From Myxocyprinus asiaticus (lineage: Eukaryota; Chordata; Actinopteri; Cypriniformes; Catostomidae): 64,000 bases of DNA. The translations under genes and the position numbers were made by a program. The DNA lies in assembly GCF_019703515.2 (NCBI RefSeq), contig NC_059385.1, positions 31,505,001-31,569,000 of the forward strand, read 5' to 3'. Positions 1 to 11,019 of the stretch are shown one piece after another (position 1 is the first letter of the stretch; each line of letters opens with the position of its first letter). The notes beneath the pieces were generated by a model. The model worked only from the letters and a program-made list of their open reading frames with translations, did not search any database and was not told the DNA's origin.

Positions 1-228
1 AAAAAAAAATGAATGAAGGTTTGAATCCGAGCACTGACATCCCGTCAGCATGACACAGGCGTATGCAAAACAAACCAAAACACTTCTCTTTGTAATATAA
101 CAAAGTTTATTTATGCCGTAATATCAATTACTAATTAATACAATGCAGTCAATAAACTTCCGACTTACAACTACAAACTAAACAGTGATATGATTAGATA
201 TGGAAATAAAATAATCCTATAACACATA

Positions 229-263
<35 letters not shown>

Positions 264-271
264 TGTGGTTG

Positions 272-307
<36 letters not shown>

Positions 308-1332
308 TAAGTGACAGCCCTAAAGCCGATTTCACGATAGTGGGAGAGAAAGCAGCTGTGTTTATCACTCAGAGACGCGGTGGACGGCTCGTAAAAGTCC
401 CACGTTATTTGACTCTTTAATGGATGAACTCAGTTGCTGTCTCACCCGCGATGGCGAAATTGCACAACAATCCAATTTGGTTGGACCACAATACAGCAAA
501 ACAAATTCGTGTTAATTAATACCCTGAGTATTAATAATGAGCGGACATGGCGATCCGTAAACTGTACAAGCAAAAACCTTGAAACACAAGAATAACACAC
601 TATAATATTCTATCTCTGCCCAGACGTAAACCTCTTACTTGAATCGCATGAGGACACAGGTAGAATGTGTTTTCCTCTGTCCTTTAACTCTGACCCGGTT
701 CCTTGAGGCTCGGGTGATGACGGGAGGCCGTTTCCTCGCTCTGTCGGCGGGCGGTACGGCTGTTGATTCTCGGCGGGCTGGCGGAGAACTCAGAAATGTC
801 GACTTGATTAAAGATAGAAGAGAAATCTTTAATCTCTTCACTTCTGTAGGCAAACGGATGAAGATGAAGATTGCTCGGCGGTCTCCTTCAGATCTGTTAA
901 AGTGTTCGGTTGAACACAGAGTAATCTCAACTCGTCCAGCGAGATGGAGATTGTATGGCCACAGTTTCAATTCGGATGTTACTTCCTTGTGCCACGAGGT
1001 TGCACCTGAGAGCGGCAAAGAGCTGCGTCTTCACACTGCAAACAAAGTCGCTGGAAGCAAATCCCGGAAGCATTTCAGAGGTATTTCAACTTCTGATGAT
1101 GTCATGGTTGAGGGACGTTCTGTTGTGTGCCTCATCCAATAGGAGTTGAGAGTTCGATCCTTTAGTGAGCAAGGCTTCATGGATTTGTAGTCTGTTTTGG
1201 ACTCCCTTTGTTTGATTTTGGCACGATTTTTATCAGTAAGATTTACGACTTGGAAGGTGGGGGCTTGAGTTAGGTTTTTACGACTGTATTAGGCCTGCCT
1301 TTGTCTTCTATCTGAATACATGAGGCCCAACA
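1..1332 (-). mobile_element. Long LTR-like repeat, copy 1 (partial at window edge)
   Basis: This stretch is the reverse complement of the repeat at 4954-6490 almost throughout. Read on the minus strand it starts TGTTGGGCCTC at 1332 and runs out of the window. It shares with copies 2 and 3 the AATAAA-containing end and CA/GT tracts. It lies inside the integrase-like pseudogene: coding similarity resumes immediately at 1333. Reading frames inside it have diverged counterparts in copy 2, but nothing identifies them as protein, so I treat the whole as noncoding LTR-type DNA. The far end and target duplication cannot be seen. Confidence 0.75.
222..302. repeat. GT then GA microsatellite
   Basis: A (GT)n tract is followed by a (GA)n tract inside repeat copy 1. 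The matching position of copy 2 (6242-6264) has only CA, so length and composition differ between copies. Confidence 0.95.
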
Positions 1333-3134
1333 TCTAGGAATCGACTTCACCAGGGAGTGTATTTCAGCCGTGGACCTAATTACGTGTTGCATATTGATGG
1401 AAACGATAAATTAAAGCCATACAGCATTGGCATAGTGGATGGATAGACGGGTTCTCTAGAAAAATAATGTGGCTCAAATCTTACAGAACAAACAATGATC
1501 CTTGGATTATTGGTGGGTATTTTATGGCAGCTGTCATAGAGGCGGAAGGTTGCCCTGGCAGGGTGAGATTGGATCTTGGAACAGAGAACATTCATGTCGC
1601 AGAGATGCAGATATTTCTGCATGGAATGTATCCCGACTCGGCTTGTGTCATCTTTGGGTCCAGCACCAGAAATCAACGAATTGAGAGATGGTGGCTTACG
1701 CTTAGAAATCAGTGCATCCAATTTTGGATGAATCTATTTGATAATCTAAGAGAGGATGGGCATTATACTGACACATTCCTGGACAAATGTTTGATCCAAT
1801 TCTGTTTTCAAAACTTAATACAGGTAAGACTTTAGCATTTGTTCTATTTTATTTTTTTTTCTTTTTTACATCTATTTATTAGTCTGTCCATACAGATCGG
1901 GCTTCTTCTGTAATGTAATCTGGCACAAATAATAAGACTAAAATATGAGTAATGTAAATCACTTTATTTTTGGATAACTTTTGATAAAACTCGTTCATTT
2001 CGTTTTTTGTGTTTTTATATAACCTAAAGAAACCAAACTAAGGGAGAAAATGCAACAGGTTCTTAAACAACTACTCCAAATGAGCCAGGTGTGAAAACGC
2101 CTTAATGTCGCTGTTCATTTCCAGTGGTGCTGAAATGCTACATTAATCTGATTTGTTTTTTGAAAACCGTCGTTGCAGAAAGCTTTTGAAGTTTTAAGTA
2201 TTCAGATCGAAATAATCTTTTTTTTTTTTTTTCTGTCATTTTAGTCTGAATCTTTCTTTTGCTTATTGCAAAAACTTTGCACTACACTTTATGTATTGGC
2301 CCTCACTGAATCAGGATGCTTGATCCTCTCAATTGATTAGGGTACCCAGATGCAAGAACATAAATCAGCGCCACTGATCATGTCTGTTTTCACCCCCCCC
2401 CCCCCTTTTCCTCTCTTTAAAAATCATATAGAAGCCTACAAAACAAATTGAATTGTTTGGCTCAATAAGGTCTTTTTTTTATTTCAGGGATACTTCAGTA
2501 AAGTAAGAACTAATTTATTGCCTCCGCCTGATAATTTTCTTAACATGTAATCAAGAAACTATAATCTAATTATATGCATTTTAAAATGTACTATGATTAA
2601 AAGTACTTTATATTATTGCAGTTTTATTACATGCTCCAAAGTCCATTTCTACCCAGAATTGCTCTTAAAGTAATTGGTGAATTGTATTATTATGAAAAAC
2701 AGTAAATATTTGTAAGAGGTGCTGTGGTAGCATTATTAATTATAAGTTACTGTATCACCTCCATCATGTACACATACCCTCTGTTATTCTATTTTTTAGG
2801 AGGAACTTGATCAAGTGGCATCATTGTGGAGACATCACAGAATATGACCAGTCCATAACTCTTGATCTCCAAATGGCCATCCAGCCATTATGCATGCAGT
2901 ACCCCAGTTATATGGTGCAAGAGATTACTTGCACCCTGTAGGCCCAGAAGAGGCTGAAGTGTGTCTGGAGGAATGTGTGTTCAAAGACTACCCCATGACA
3001 AAGAAGTGTTTGACGCCTGTGTTCACCTCATTACAGAAAACAATCTGGATATGTCAAAAGATGTATATTCAAATTTGGATATTTATATAAAACTAAGGGA
3101 GCTGATAAATATTGAACTAAATAATGCAGAATGA
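1333..3134 (+). pseudogene. Integrase-core-domain-like gene, split and frameshifted
   Basis: Two exons encode a protein resembling the integrase-core (DDE) family found as intron-bearing, gene-like copies in fish genomes. Exon 1 (1333-1823) shows an HIDGNDKLKPY block (first Asp), then IDGFSRKI, LDLGTENI (second Asp) and QRIERWW (candidate Glu). Exon 2 (2800-3134) continues in phase with EELDQV and later LYGARDYLHPV. The donor is CAG|GTAAG at 1823/1824 and the acceptor TTTTTTAG ends at 2799. Defects are a one-base frameshift near 1430-1440 before IDGFSRK, an in-frame stop early in exon 2, and another frameshift near 2995. The 5' part is cut off by repeat copy 1. The residues and splice sites are seen directly; the family name is from memory and the host function is unknown. 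Confidence 0.75.
1824..2799 (+). other. Intron of the integrase-like pseudogene
   Basis: GT...AG bounded and AT-rich, with a T-run near 2218-2232 and a run of about 11 C at 2394. Exon phase is 0 at both ends (the CAG codon is followed by GAG). I see no other gene in it. Confidence 0.7.
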
Positions 3135-3814
3135 ACTAATTTGTGATGGCTGTTACATTGCAAAGGAACCTTATATGAAACAAAATGTTATACTCTGCTT
3201 AGTGATACTCATAATCTGTTGTGATTGAGAAACAATGCCTTGATATGATTGCAATGTATTTCTTAAAGACATTCACACAGTTATCATTTTAATGGTTCCA
3301 ACTTTAATGTTTTAGTTTTGTTGTGTAACTTTTATTTTATTGAAATGAAAACATTAAGTAGGGCTACTACTTTGCATGAAAACATAAAACTAAAAGCAGC
3401 ACATGCTTACTTATTTGTTTAGTGCATTAAAAACAATATTTAATACCTTGAGTAATACTTTTTGTTCATTGCTGTTGGACAACAGCACAACATGCATATC
3501 TTTCCATAATAATTTATCCTTAAGATATCACATAGGCTGAGTAAGTAGCCACAAACATCTTTACAACTAACAGTAACATGTTTAACTGCATTGAGGAACA
3601 TTTAAGCAGGTTTGGCTATATTGCTGTTGGACAAAATCACAACATACAGTAAGCAAATCTTGGCATCGCAATATACCTTAAGACACCAAATACACTTTAA
3701 GACACCTCATGCTCAGTTGCAACCTCAAACACTAACTAGGCAGTTACTACTAACACTAATGTTTTAAACAATGCATTTCAATTTTTTAACATCCTTAATT
3801 CATCATATAATTAA
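3135..3814. other. Noncoding AT-rich spacer
   Basis: This is the 3' flank of the integrase-like pseudogene. I see no coding similarity and no clear repeat structure. The short frame at 3771-3989 runs into the MITE and has no recognisable product. Confidence 0.5.
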
Positions 3815-4389
3815 AGGAATAATCCAGGTTCAATACAAGTTAAGCTCAATCAACAGCATTTGTTGTATAATGTTGATTACCACAGGAAATAATTTCGACT
3901 CATCCATTCTTTTCATTAAAAAAAGCAAAAATCAAGGTTACAGCACACTTTCAATAGAAGTGAATGTGGACAGTTTTTGGAGGGTTTAAAAGCAGAATTG
4001 TGAACCTTATAAATTTATAAAAGTATTTTAATTAATTTCTATGTTACAAATTGTGTCTTATTTGAGCTCTAAAGCTGATCAAGTTTTTATTGTGATCTTA
4101 GGGTTTTAAGAGTTTATTGATATGTTGTCTTGGCTATAAAGTTGTAAAATTTGATATAACTTTACACAGAAATGGTTAGTAAGATATTTTATTGCAGTAA
4201 AATTATCTGTGGCTAAAACGTTTAAACAGTGAGTATTTTAATGTTTTCGGATTGGCCACATTTACTTCCATTGTAAGTTACTCACTGTGACCCATATGTT
4301 TGCTTATTTGTATTTATTTTTTTGGTAATCAACATTGTCACAAATGCTGTTGATTGGTCTTAACTTGTATTAAACCTTGAATATTCCCA
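3815..4389. mobile_element. MITE with long terminal inverted repeats
   Basis: The left end (GGAATAATCCAGGTTCAATA, continuing AAGTTAAG) and the right end, read in reverse complement (GGAATATTCAAGGTTTAATA), match imperfectly over about 65 bp, down to an inner GTTGATTACC / GGTAATCAAC pair. It is about 575 bp with no coding capacity. A piece of the same family (GATATAACTTTACACAGAA-type core) recurs near 8735-8765. I could not fix the target duplication, so the superfamily is open. Confidence 0.75.
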
Positions 4390-4577
4390 GCAGCTTACAG
4401 GTACATTTTATAACATGAACATTGAATATTTATCATAAATCTCTTTTTCAAACCATTACTTTTAACTTATAGTTACTTATAGTAACACTGTGCATCCAGA
4501 CAAAATGCCAGACTCAGGAATCACAGACATTTAGAGGCAGACCTCTGTTTGCAACTACAATCATTATATAATGTCCA

Positions 4578-4953
4578 TCACCCACACATTACACTCCATG
4601 ATTTATTAATCTCAGATTGGAAGTCAGGATAACTATCATAGAAAACTGACAGCTCCAAGACACAACCACAAGTGTGGGCAATGGGTCTTCTTTGGAAGCC
4701 TTGAATCTGTGAGAAGTTAATGGTTTTCCCACAAAAGGATCAGAACCAGTGCAGAACCTAAGAAAGTGAGACAGTCCCTGTGAGCCAGATTCCTGAAGGT
4801 AAGTAGTTAAATACCTTTGAATTTCCCTCTGTTGGGCATTCATGTTGTCTGGGAAAGGACCTCACAGCTTTTCTTATGGTGGGCTCCAAGTTTTCATACA
4901 CCGATGAAATATCTTCAAGATGGCTGAAAACTCTAGTAAGTATGTTTGCCCAC
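4578..4953 (-). pseudogene. HECT E3 ligase-like pseudogene, 3' part (C-lobe)
   Basis: Minus-strand frames encode the end of a HECT domain. A LEDISSVYENLEPTIRKAV segment is followed by FLRFCTGSD and then AHTCGCVLELSVFYDSYPDF, ending at a stop at 4578-4580. The AHTCG block carries the catalytic cysteine that accepts ubiquitin in HECT ligases. At least two frameshifts separate these blocks. The coding sequence breaks exactly where the LTR-like repeat begins at 4954 and resumes beyond 7012. This was once the C-terminal catalytic lobe of the gene whose N-terminal part lies at 7013-8225. The closest remembered relatives are the fish proteins annotated as G2/M-phase-specific E3 ligase-like. It is not expected to make protein. 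Confidence 0.78.
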
Positions 4954-5975
4954 TGTTGGGCCTCATGTATTCAGATAGAAGACAAAGGCAGGCCTAACAC
5001 AGTCGTAAAACCTAACTCAGCCCCCACATACCAAATCGTAAATCTTACTGATAAAAATCGCACCAAAATCAAACAAAGGGAGTCCAAAACAGACTACAAA
5101 TCCCATGAAGCCTAGCTCACTAAAGGATCGAACTCTCAACTCCTATTGGATGCGGCACACAACAGAACGCACCTCAACCATGACATCATCAGGAGTAGAA
5201 ATACCTCTGAAATGCTTCCGGGATTTGCTTCCAGCAACTTTGCTTGCTGTGTGTAGATGCAACTCATCGCTGCTCTCAGGTGCAGCCTCGTGGCACAAGG
5301 AAGTAATGTCCGACTTGAAACTGTAGCCATACAATCTCCATCTTGCTGGACGAGTTGAGATTACTCTGTGTTCCACCGAACACTCTAACGAATCCGAAGG
5401 AGACCGCAGAGCAATCTGCATCTTCATCCGTTTGCCTGCAGAAGTGAAGAGATTAAAGATTTCTCTTCCATCTTCAATCAAGTCGACGTCGCTAATTTCT
5501 CCACCAGCCCGCCGAGAATCAGCAGCCATACCACCCGCCGACAGAGCGAGGAAACGGCCTCCCGTCATCATCCGAGCCTCGAGGAACCAAGTCTGAGTTA
5601 AAGGACGGATGAACACATTCTGCATCCTCATGCGATTCAAGTAAGAGGTTTACGTCTGGGCAGAGATAGAATATTATAGTGTGTTATTCTTGTGTTTCAA
5701 GGTTTTTGCTTGTACAGTTTACGGACCGCCATGTCCGCTCATTATTAATACTCAGGGTATTAATTATCACGAATTTGATTTGCTGTATTGTGGTCCAACC
5801 ACAGTGGGTTGTTGTGCATTTCCACCATCGCAGGTGAGACCGGCAAACTGAGTTTATCCATTAAAGAATCAAAGAACACAGGACTGTTTACGAGCCGTCC
5901 ACTGCATCTCTGAGTGATAAACTAACAGCTGCTTTCTCTCCCATGATCGCGAAATCAGCTTTCTCTCTCATACTA

Positions 5976-6008
5976 ACCACACACACACACACACACACAC
6001 GCGCGCGC
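5976..6008. repeat. CA/CG microsatellite in LTR copy 2
   Basis: A (CA)n run is followed by (CG)n. A second (CA)n lies at 6242-6264 in the same repeat. Confidence 0.9.
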
Positions 6009-6599
6009 ATGAGCGCGACCCCTTATAAACATTTTGGCACACATTTTTGGCTTATAGATAGCTTCATGATAAAGCTCAGCTTTGTCCCTAAGCTATCGTA
6101 CAAGCGGATACACGCGGTAACTGGTAGACGCCATTGACTGGTGTCTCTCCACCCTCATTCGCGGCCATATTCCATGGCCGGAAGTCTCGTGTGACATACT
6201 CTCCACAAGAGTCATGTCCGCCGTTTTGTGCGCGTCCTCCTTACACACACACACACACACACACCCTCATGTGTTATAGGATTATTTTGATTTCCATATC
6301 TAATCATATCACTGTTTAGTTTGTAGTTGTAAGTCGGAAGTTTATTGACTGCATTGTATTCATTATTAATTGATATTACTGCATAAATAAACTTTGTTTA
6401 TATTACAAAGAAAAGTGTTTTGGTTTGTTTTGCATACATCTGTGTCATGCTGACGGGATGTCAGTGCTCGGATTCAAGCCTTCATTCATTGTTTTTCGAT
6501 ATTCTTCGGATGTCGATTTTCCTAAGAAAACAATCTAATATTGAGACTGTTATACTATCTGGTTATTAGTCCCTGATTCCAGGGTGGTGCCCCATCAAT

Positions 6600-6850
6600 G
6601 TTAATCCTTATTAATATTCTATTGATTTTTGATAATTGATAACTATCTTTGATAATTGTTGAATTTGAATGATCAATAAGCTAGTGTTAATTTTAATTAA
6701 TGTTTCATCGATGTTAACAATTAACAATTATCTTTGATAATTGTTGATTTAAAGGATTAAAAAAAGCTAACTTTGATTCTCATCAATGTTCTATTGATTT
6801 TAATAATTAATAATTATCTTTGATAATTATTAATTATTGCTAATAACCAA
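6600..6850. repeat. AT-rich tandem motif in LTR copy 2
   Basis: Three or so diverged units of about 90 bp share ATCTTTGATAATTGTTGA-like cores and CTATTGATTTT motifs. Many units are locally self-complementary (GATAATTATTAATTATC type). Confidence 0.7.
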
Positions 6851-7012
6851 ACCCGCTCCTAAACGTAGCGCACTACATTTACTGGAGCCCCATATGAGGT
6901 TTTAATGAGTTAGATTCAATTAATTAATTTAAATATTAATTAATAACTAAAGAAATAATTATTAATCATTTCTGATGGTAACACTGATCTAAACAACCAG
7001 TAAAGCCCTACA

Positions 7013-8225
7013 CCACTGCTCAATGACATAGGCAGGCTCTTGGATAAGCTTTTTGTGGGCAAGTTCTTGTAAGATTTCCTCTACATTGTTTTCAGTTGGT
7101 GTTTTCCGACAGCTGTAGATGTCCAAAACCTCAAGTAATTCCTCTTTTTCAATAGTGTTGAAGCTGGATCGCCATGCTTCAAATACTGCTTGTTCTGATT
7201 CAGGAAAATATTTCAGGAAATTCTCAATTACGTTGCTTTTCACACATCCAAAAGCAGCCTGTTCCAGGATTACTGGAGCAGTTTTCACAGGAAGATACTT
7301 TTCCTTTTACCATCAAAAGGCAATGACACAACCTATGCTATCCCAGTGCATTTGTCCAAAATCATGGCAAAGGAAAGGAACCTTGAAAGAGTTACCTATA
7401 GTGACTGTTCATAAAATTCATTACAAAACTTGGAAAGACAATCTCTTACAACTCCTCCTTCATCGTGACCCCTCTCAAGTTTTCCATCTGGTCCAATAAG
7501 CTGAATTTGTACTTCATATCCTAACACACTTTCATCCAAAAAAAGACCAATGAGTTCTGGGAGTACATGACCATGGTGGACAACTAAGATCCTATTAATT
7601 TTCTCACTATGTGCAGTGCTTACAGGTGAGAGTGGCAATGTATCATCCAAACTTTGTTCCTCCACATTTAAAATGTCTCCAGTAAAGATTGTGACAGTGT
7701 TGCTTTCTTCCAAAATATAATCATCTTGGTTAGAGGAATTTAGCTCATCAGAAAAAAAGAAAGACACCTCTCTGGTTCTGCAATGGCCCCAGTGTATATC
7801 ACATCTGTGTTACCTGTATTTTCAGATATTTCATCTCTCAGTTTTGTTGGAGAACTGTTGAGTTCTTGTGTAGTCAAAGTAACTTCTGTTTCTTCTTGCA
7901 TATATGAGCCAGAACACTTTTCTTTGTTTTGAGGCAGAACCTTAAAAGTGGCAACTTGGTTTCTGCATACAACTGTGGTGTCTTCATCCACAGACATTTC
8001 TTGGTAATCCTTTAAGTGAACATCAAACTCAGTGATGTCTCCATGTGTGTTTTTGCCATCTCCAAAAAACAGCCTAACTGCTTGCAGAATCAAATCAGAT
8101 TTATTGGATTCTTTTGATACACCAACTATTTGAGTGCCACCACCCCTTCTTGTTCTCACTTGTTTAAAGATTTCATTTTCGGTATCGTAATTCATCCATC
8201 CTAATTCTACCTTTCTCATACTCAT
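7013..8225 (-). pseudogene. HECT E3 ligase-like pseudogene, 5' and N-lobe part
   Basis: Read leftward from an ATG at 8225 there is an N-terminal region with RTRRGGGTQIVG and an AVRLFFGDGKNTHGDI block, a pattern typical of fish HECT-like proteins. Then comes the HECT N-lobe: FLDESVLGYEVQIQLIGPDG, DEGGVVRD, NEFYEQ, a VPFLCHDFGQ block, LEQAAFGCVKS and ELLEVLDIYSCRK. It looks like one intronless exon. Breaks are a frameshift in an A/T homopolymer near 7750-7762, a TAG near 7395 with a frame change, and two stops near 7307-7315. The product would transfer ubiquitin to substrates, but the copy is disabled and cut by the LTR at 7012. The homopolymer shift could be a sequencing error; the stops are not explained that way. 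Confidence 0.8.
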
Positions 8226-9369
8226 ATCATCACACTTCCATTTTTTTTATATTTTGGATTTCAATCATTCAAAAAGTTTACATTTTCTCTTACTGGGTTC
8301 ATTTGCTTTCCGTCTGCAAAATCCCAAAATGCCCACACGATCACCATATGATGTTAGTTCGATAACACTGACATCAATCTAATAAAATTAATAAAGAAAT
8401 GTAGGTTAAATATTTGACATTTTGAGTTATAAAGTTTGCTTATCATTATACAATCAATGCTTGGGTGAAGAAGAAAAAATAATTTAATCTAAAATAAAAT
8501 TCTAAAAGACAGAGATGTATGCAGAGAATGTATGTATGCATGTTTCAGAAATCTACTGCCATGAATGATTACAAAAGTACATGAAATTTGTAGGCCTACT
8601 TAAAAATTATGTTTTTATATTAAATGATAAATACCATGTCAAACTGCCATATTAACATAATCCTCCATTTAAACAGATGTTTTAGGATTTTAGGTTGTAC
8701 AGCATTGCGTTGCCATTGTATGACGTTGTAAAATTGTATATAACTTTACACAGAAAAGGTTAGCAAGCAATCTATCCCCTTGCAATGGCTATAGCATCCA
8801 CTCAGAACATCCTAGCAATCAGCTACAACAGCCTAACAACTCAAAACAAAAGCTATAACAAATCAGAATAACCTAGCAACTAGCGGGAAGCAAAACACCA
8901 TAGCAACGCTTGGCAGTAGGCCAGAAATATCCTAGCAACCAGCCAGAACACCAAAGTGCCAACTATAAACTAGCCAAAAGACCCTCCCAATGCCTAGCGA
9001 ACCAGCCAGCCATAGGGCTTTGAGAGGGGTAGGGAAAAAAATTCTACATGAGTGTGAGTCATTTTATATCACTGTAATGGTACATTAAAAAAATAAATAA
9101 AAATAAAAAATAAATAAAAAAAAAACATTCCCCATGGATAATCAACAAAAAAGGGTTTATTTATTCATTAACAATGTGATAAGGCAATATAAGCAACAAA
9201 ATTATATAGAAATGTTATTGAAACTTTTGGTCAATAAAGATATATATTATGATATAGGCTATCTTTGATGGGTTAGGGGATCGTTTTATCTACTCCGCAT
9301 CATTTTTCAGTACAAGCAAAACTAGTCTTTTCTATTTGAATATAAGCATTTGCTTGGATTTTGAAGATT
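8226..9369. repeat. Noncoding spacer with MITE fragment and minisatellite
   Basis: A piece of the 3815-4389 MITE core is seen near 8725-8770. From about 8780 to 9010 short diverged units of the AACCAGCCAGAACACC / CCTAGCAAC kind repeat about eight times, a pattern common in fish. A poly-A rich tract lies at 9085-9125. I see no gene. Confidence 0.6.
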
Positions 9370-10294
9370 CCTTATAAGCCTTCATCATTAATGAGGAAGA
9401 GAGCCTACAGGCCTTGGAAAGGAGCCTTGGTCGGTCGCGCCAGGTGGCTGCGCCCTGCGGGCATAAATGCACCGCTACAGCGCGCTCTATCTGGGGGAGC
9501 TCGACATATCCCTTAGCCGCTCCGCCGTCGAGGGTAGTCAGGGTGGACGAGCCCGCGAAGCGTGTACCTGCAGAAAAAGGTGCCTTCCACGACTTCGTTA
9601 GCTCCTCGTGCACTTCCAGGAAGAATGGCACCAGGGCGGGGTGCGGCCGTGAGTTGCACTCTGAGCCCAGAAGCCCATTATCCAGCCACGAATGCTCAGG
9701 GCAGGGTGGAGGGTTCCACTTAGCCTGATGTTCGCGGCCGCCCGGGAAATCATGGCTGCCATCTCAGCATCTGCCACATCCTGTGATCTACCGCCCATGG
9801 GCGGGAGCTCAGAAGATTCATCCGCTTCCGATAGCAGAAGCCCACCTTCAGATGCTGTGACCGAAAGCTCATCCTCGTCAAGAGCCATGAACGACACATT
9901 AAATCCGCCCTGAGGCAGACCGCCTATATCACTCGACAGCTCTTCCAGATAGAACGAGTGTGCTGGGGATGGGAGGTCTGCGGTGCTGAGCCGGGGGAAA
10001 TGCTCCCATGTCCACATCCAAATTGCCCGGGTGCTTGCCGACCTGGCCGGCTGAGCATCAGACCAGGGCAGACCAGGTTGGGGAGCAGCCGCCAAATATA
10101 CTCTTTTAGCACCCGCAGACTCAGCCGCCGAAGCTCCCAGGGGAAACACAACACTCGACCGTGCGAGGGTGTCCACTGATATATGCTGTAAAATCCAGCA
10201 GCGTAAGCAAAAGGTGAGAGGACGAACACAAGCATGCATTCGGCTCCGAAGAAAAAATCTGAATGAGTGGTGCACACCATCTCCTTTTATACAC
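9370..10294 (-). pseudogene. DIRS-like element B: promoter edge and gag fragment
   Basis: Reading leftward, a TATAAAAGG box (about 10281) is followed by the 5' leader and a gag-like protein. The conserved run is PFFLEVHEELTKSWKAPF, then VHLCPQGAATWRDRPRLLSKACR. The same blocks occur in the other DIRS copies here, but this copy is clearly diverged, so it is a separate subfamily. It ends abruptly near 9370 (KAYKESSKSK). On its other side it is fused to the recombinase gene of DIRS copy A. The gag product would be a nucleic-acid-binding particle protein. Several frames are needed to read it, so it is not functional. Confidence 0.75.
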
Positions 10295-11019
10295 ATATGT
10301 AAAGCGCGCACTAGACACAGCAACGACAGGGCTGGTCTGCCTCCTCCTGGGGCAGCACTCGCAGGTTCACCACCTGGTCCCTAAAAGGGGTCATTGGAAC
10401 TTTGGGCACATAGCCCGGTCGGGGTCGCAAGATCACGTGAGAGCAGCCTGGACTGAACTCCAGGCATGTTTCGCTGACAGAGAACACTTGCAGGCCTCCT
10501 ACCCTCTTCATGGAAGTGAGTGCAGTCAGGAGGGCAGTCTTCAAGGAGAGTGCCTTAAGCTCAGCTGACTGCAAAGGCTCAAAGGGGGCTCTCTGTAGAC
10601 CCTGAAGAACTACAGAGAGGTCACATGAGGGAACGAGGCGCGGTCTGGAGGGGTTCAGCCTCCTGGTGCCTCTCAGGAACCTGATGATCAGGTCATGCTT
10701 CCCTAAGGACTTACCGTCCACTGTGTCGTGGTGTGCTGCTATAGCAGCTACGTACACCTTCAAGGTGGAAGGGGACAGCCCCCTTCCAACCTCTCCTGCA
10801 GGAAGGAAAGCACTGATCTGACTGCGCATCTCTGGGGGTCTTCCCATCGGGAAGAACACCACTTAGTGAACAGGTGCCACTTAAAGGCATACAGGCGCCT
10901 CATTGAGGGGGCCCTAGCCTGAGTGATCGTGACTACCACCACGGGTGGTAGACCGCATAGGTCTTCGGCATCCCGTCCAGGGGCCAGACATGGAGATTCC
11001 AGAGATCTGGTCGCGGGTG
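10295..11019 (-). pseudogene. DIRS copy A tyrosine recombinase, C-terminally truncated
   Basis: The frame shows the core-binding part (SPSTLKVYVAAIAAHHDT, then KSLGKHDLIIRFLRG) and the start of the catalytic domain: TALTSMKRVGGLQVFSV, whose Arg is the first catalytic residue. It continues to a VILRPRPGYVPKVP block and then stops at the fusion with copy B. The box carrying the remaining catalytic residues, visible in the copy at 17800-18711 as RAHSNRG and FARFY, is absent. The enzyme would normally join circular element DNA into the genome; this copy cannot. A frameshift separates it from the N-terminal segment near 10860-11000. Confidence 0.82.

Larger units (their letters stand above)
4954..7012 (+). 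mobile_element. Solo-LTR-like insertion, copy 2 (about 2.06 kb)
   Basis: It starts TGTTGGGCCTC and ends GCCCTACA, so it has TG..CA ends. It is flanked by CCAC at 4950-4953 and 7013-7016, a 4-bp target duplication. An AATAAA-type signal lies near 6385. It interrupts the HECT pseudogene between adjacent codons, and the surrounding reading frame matches across the duplication, which independently supports both boundaries. No PBS, gag or pol was found inside. The size is large for an LTR, so a non-autonomous LTR-type element is the alternative. Copies 1 and 3 share the first 1.5 kb. Confidence 0.75.

Noticed and set aside
639..1142. A 167-codon frame in repeat copy 1, mirrored by a 165-codon frame in copy 2
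   Set aside because: The two are diverged copies of one repeat region with similar open frames, but there are no recognisable domains, and copy 3 does not keep the frame. Shared ancestry of the repeat explains the likeness.
6600..6850. Replication origin or matrix attachment site in the AT-rich tandem motif
   Set aside because: Only base composition supports this, and the tract is part of an LTR-like repeat.
9598..10323. A 241-codon minus-strand frame that looks like one long protein
   Set aside because: It crosses the fusion of DIRS copies A and B and runs through the leader and promoter of copy B, so it is not one gene.
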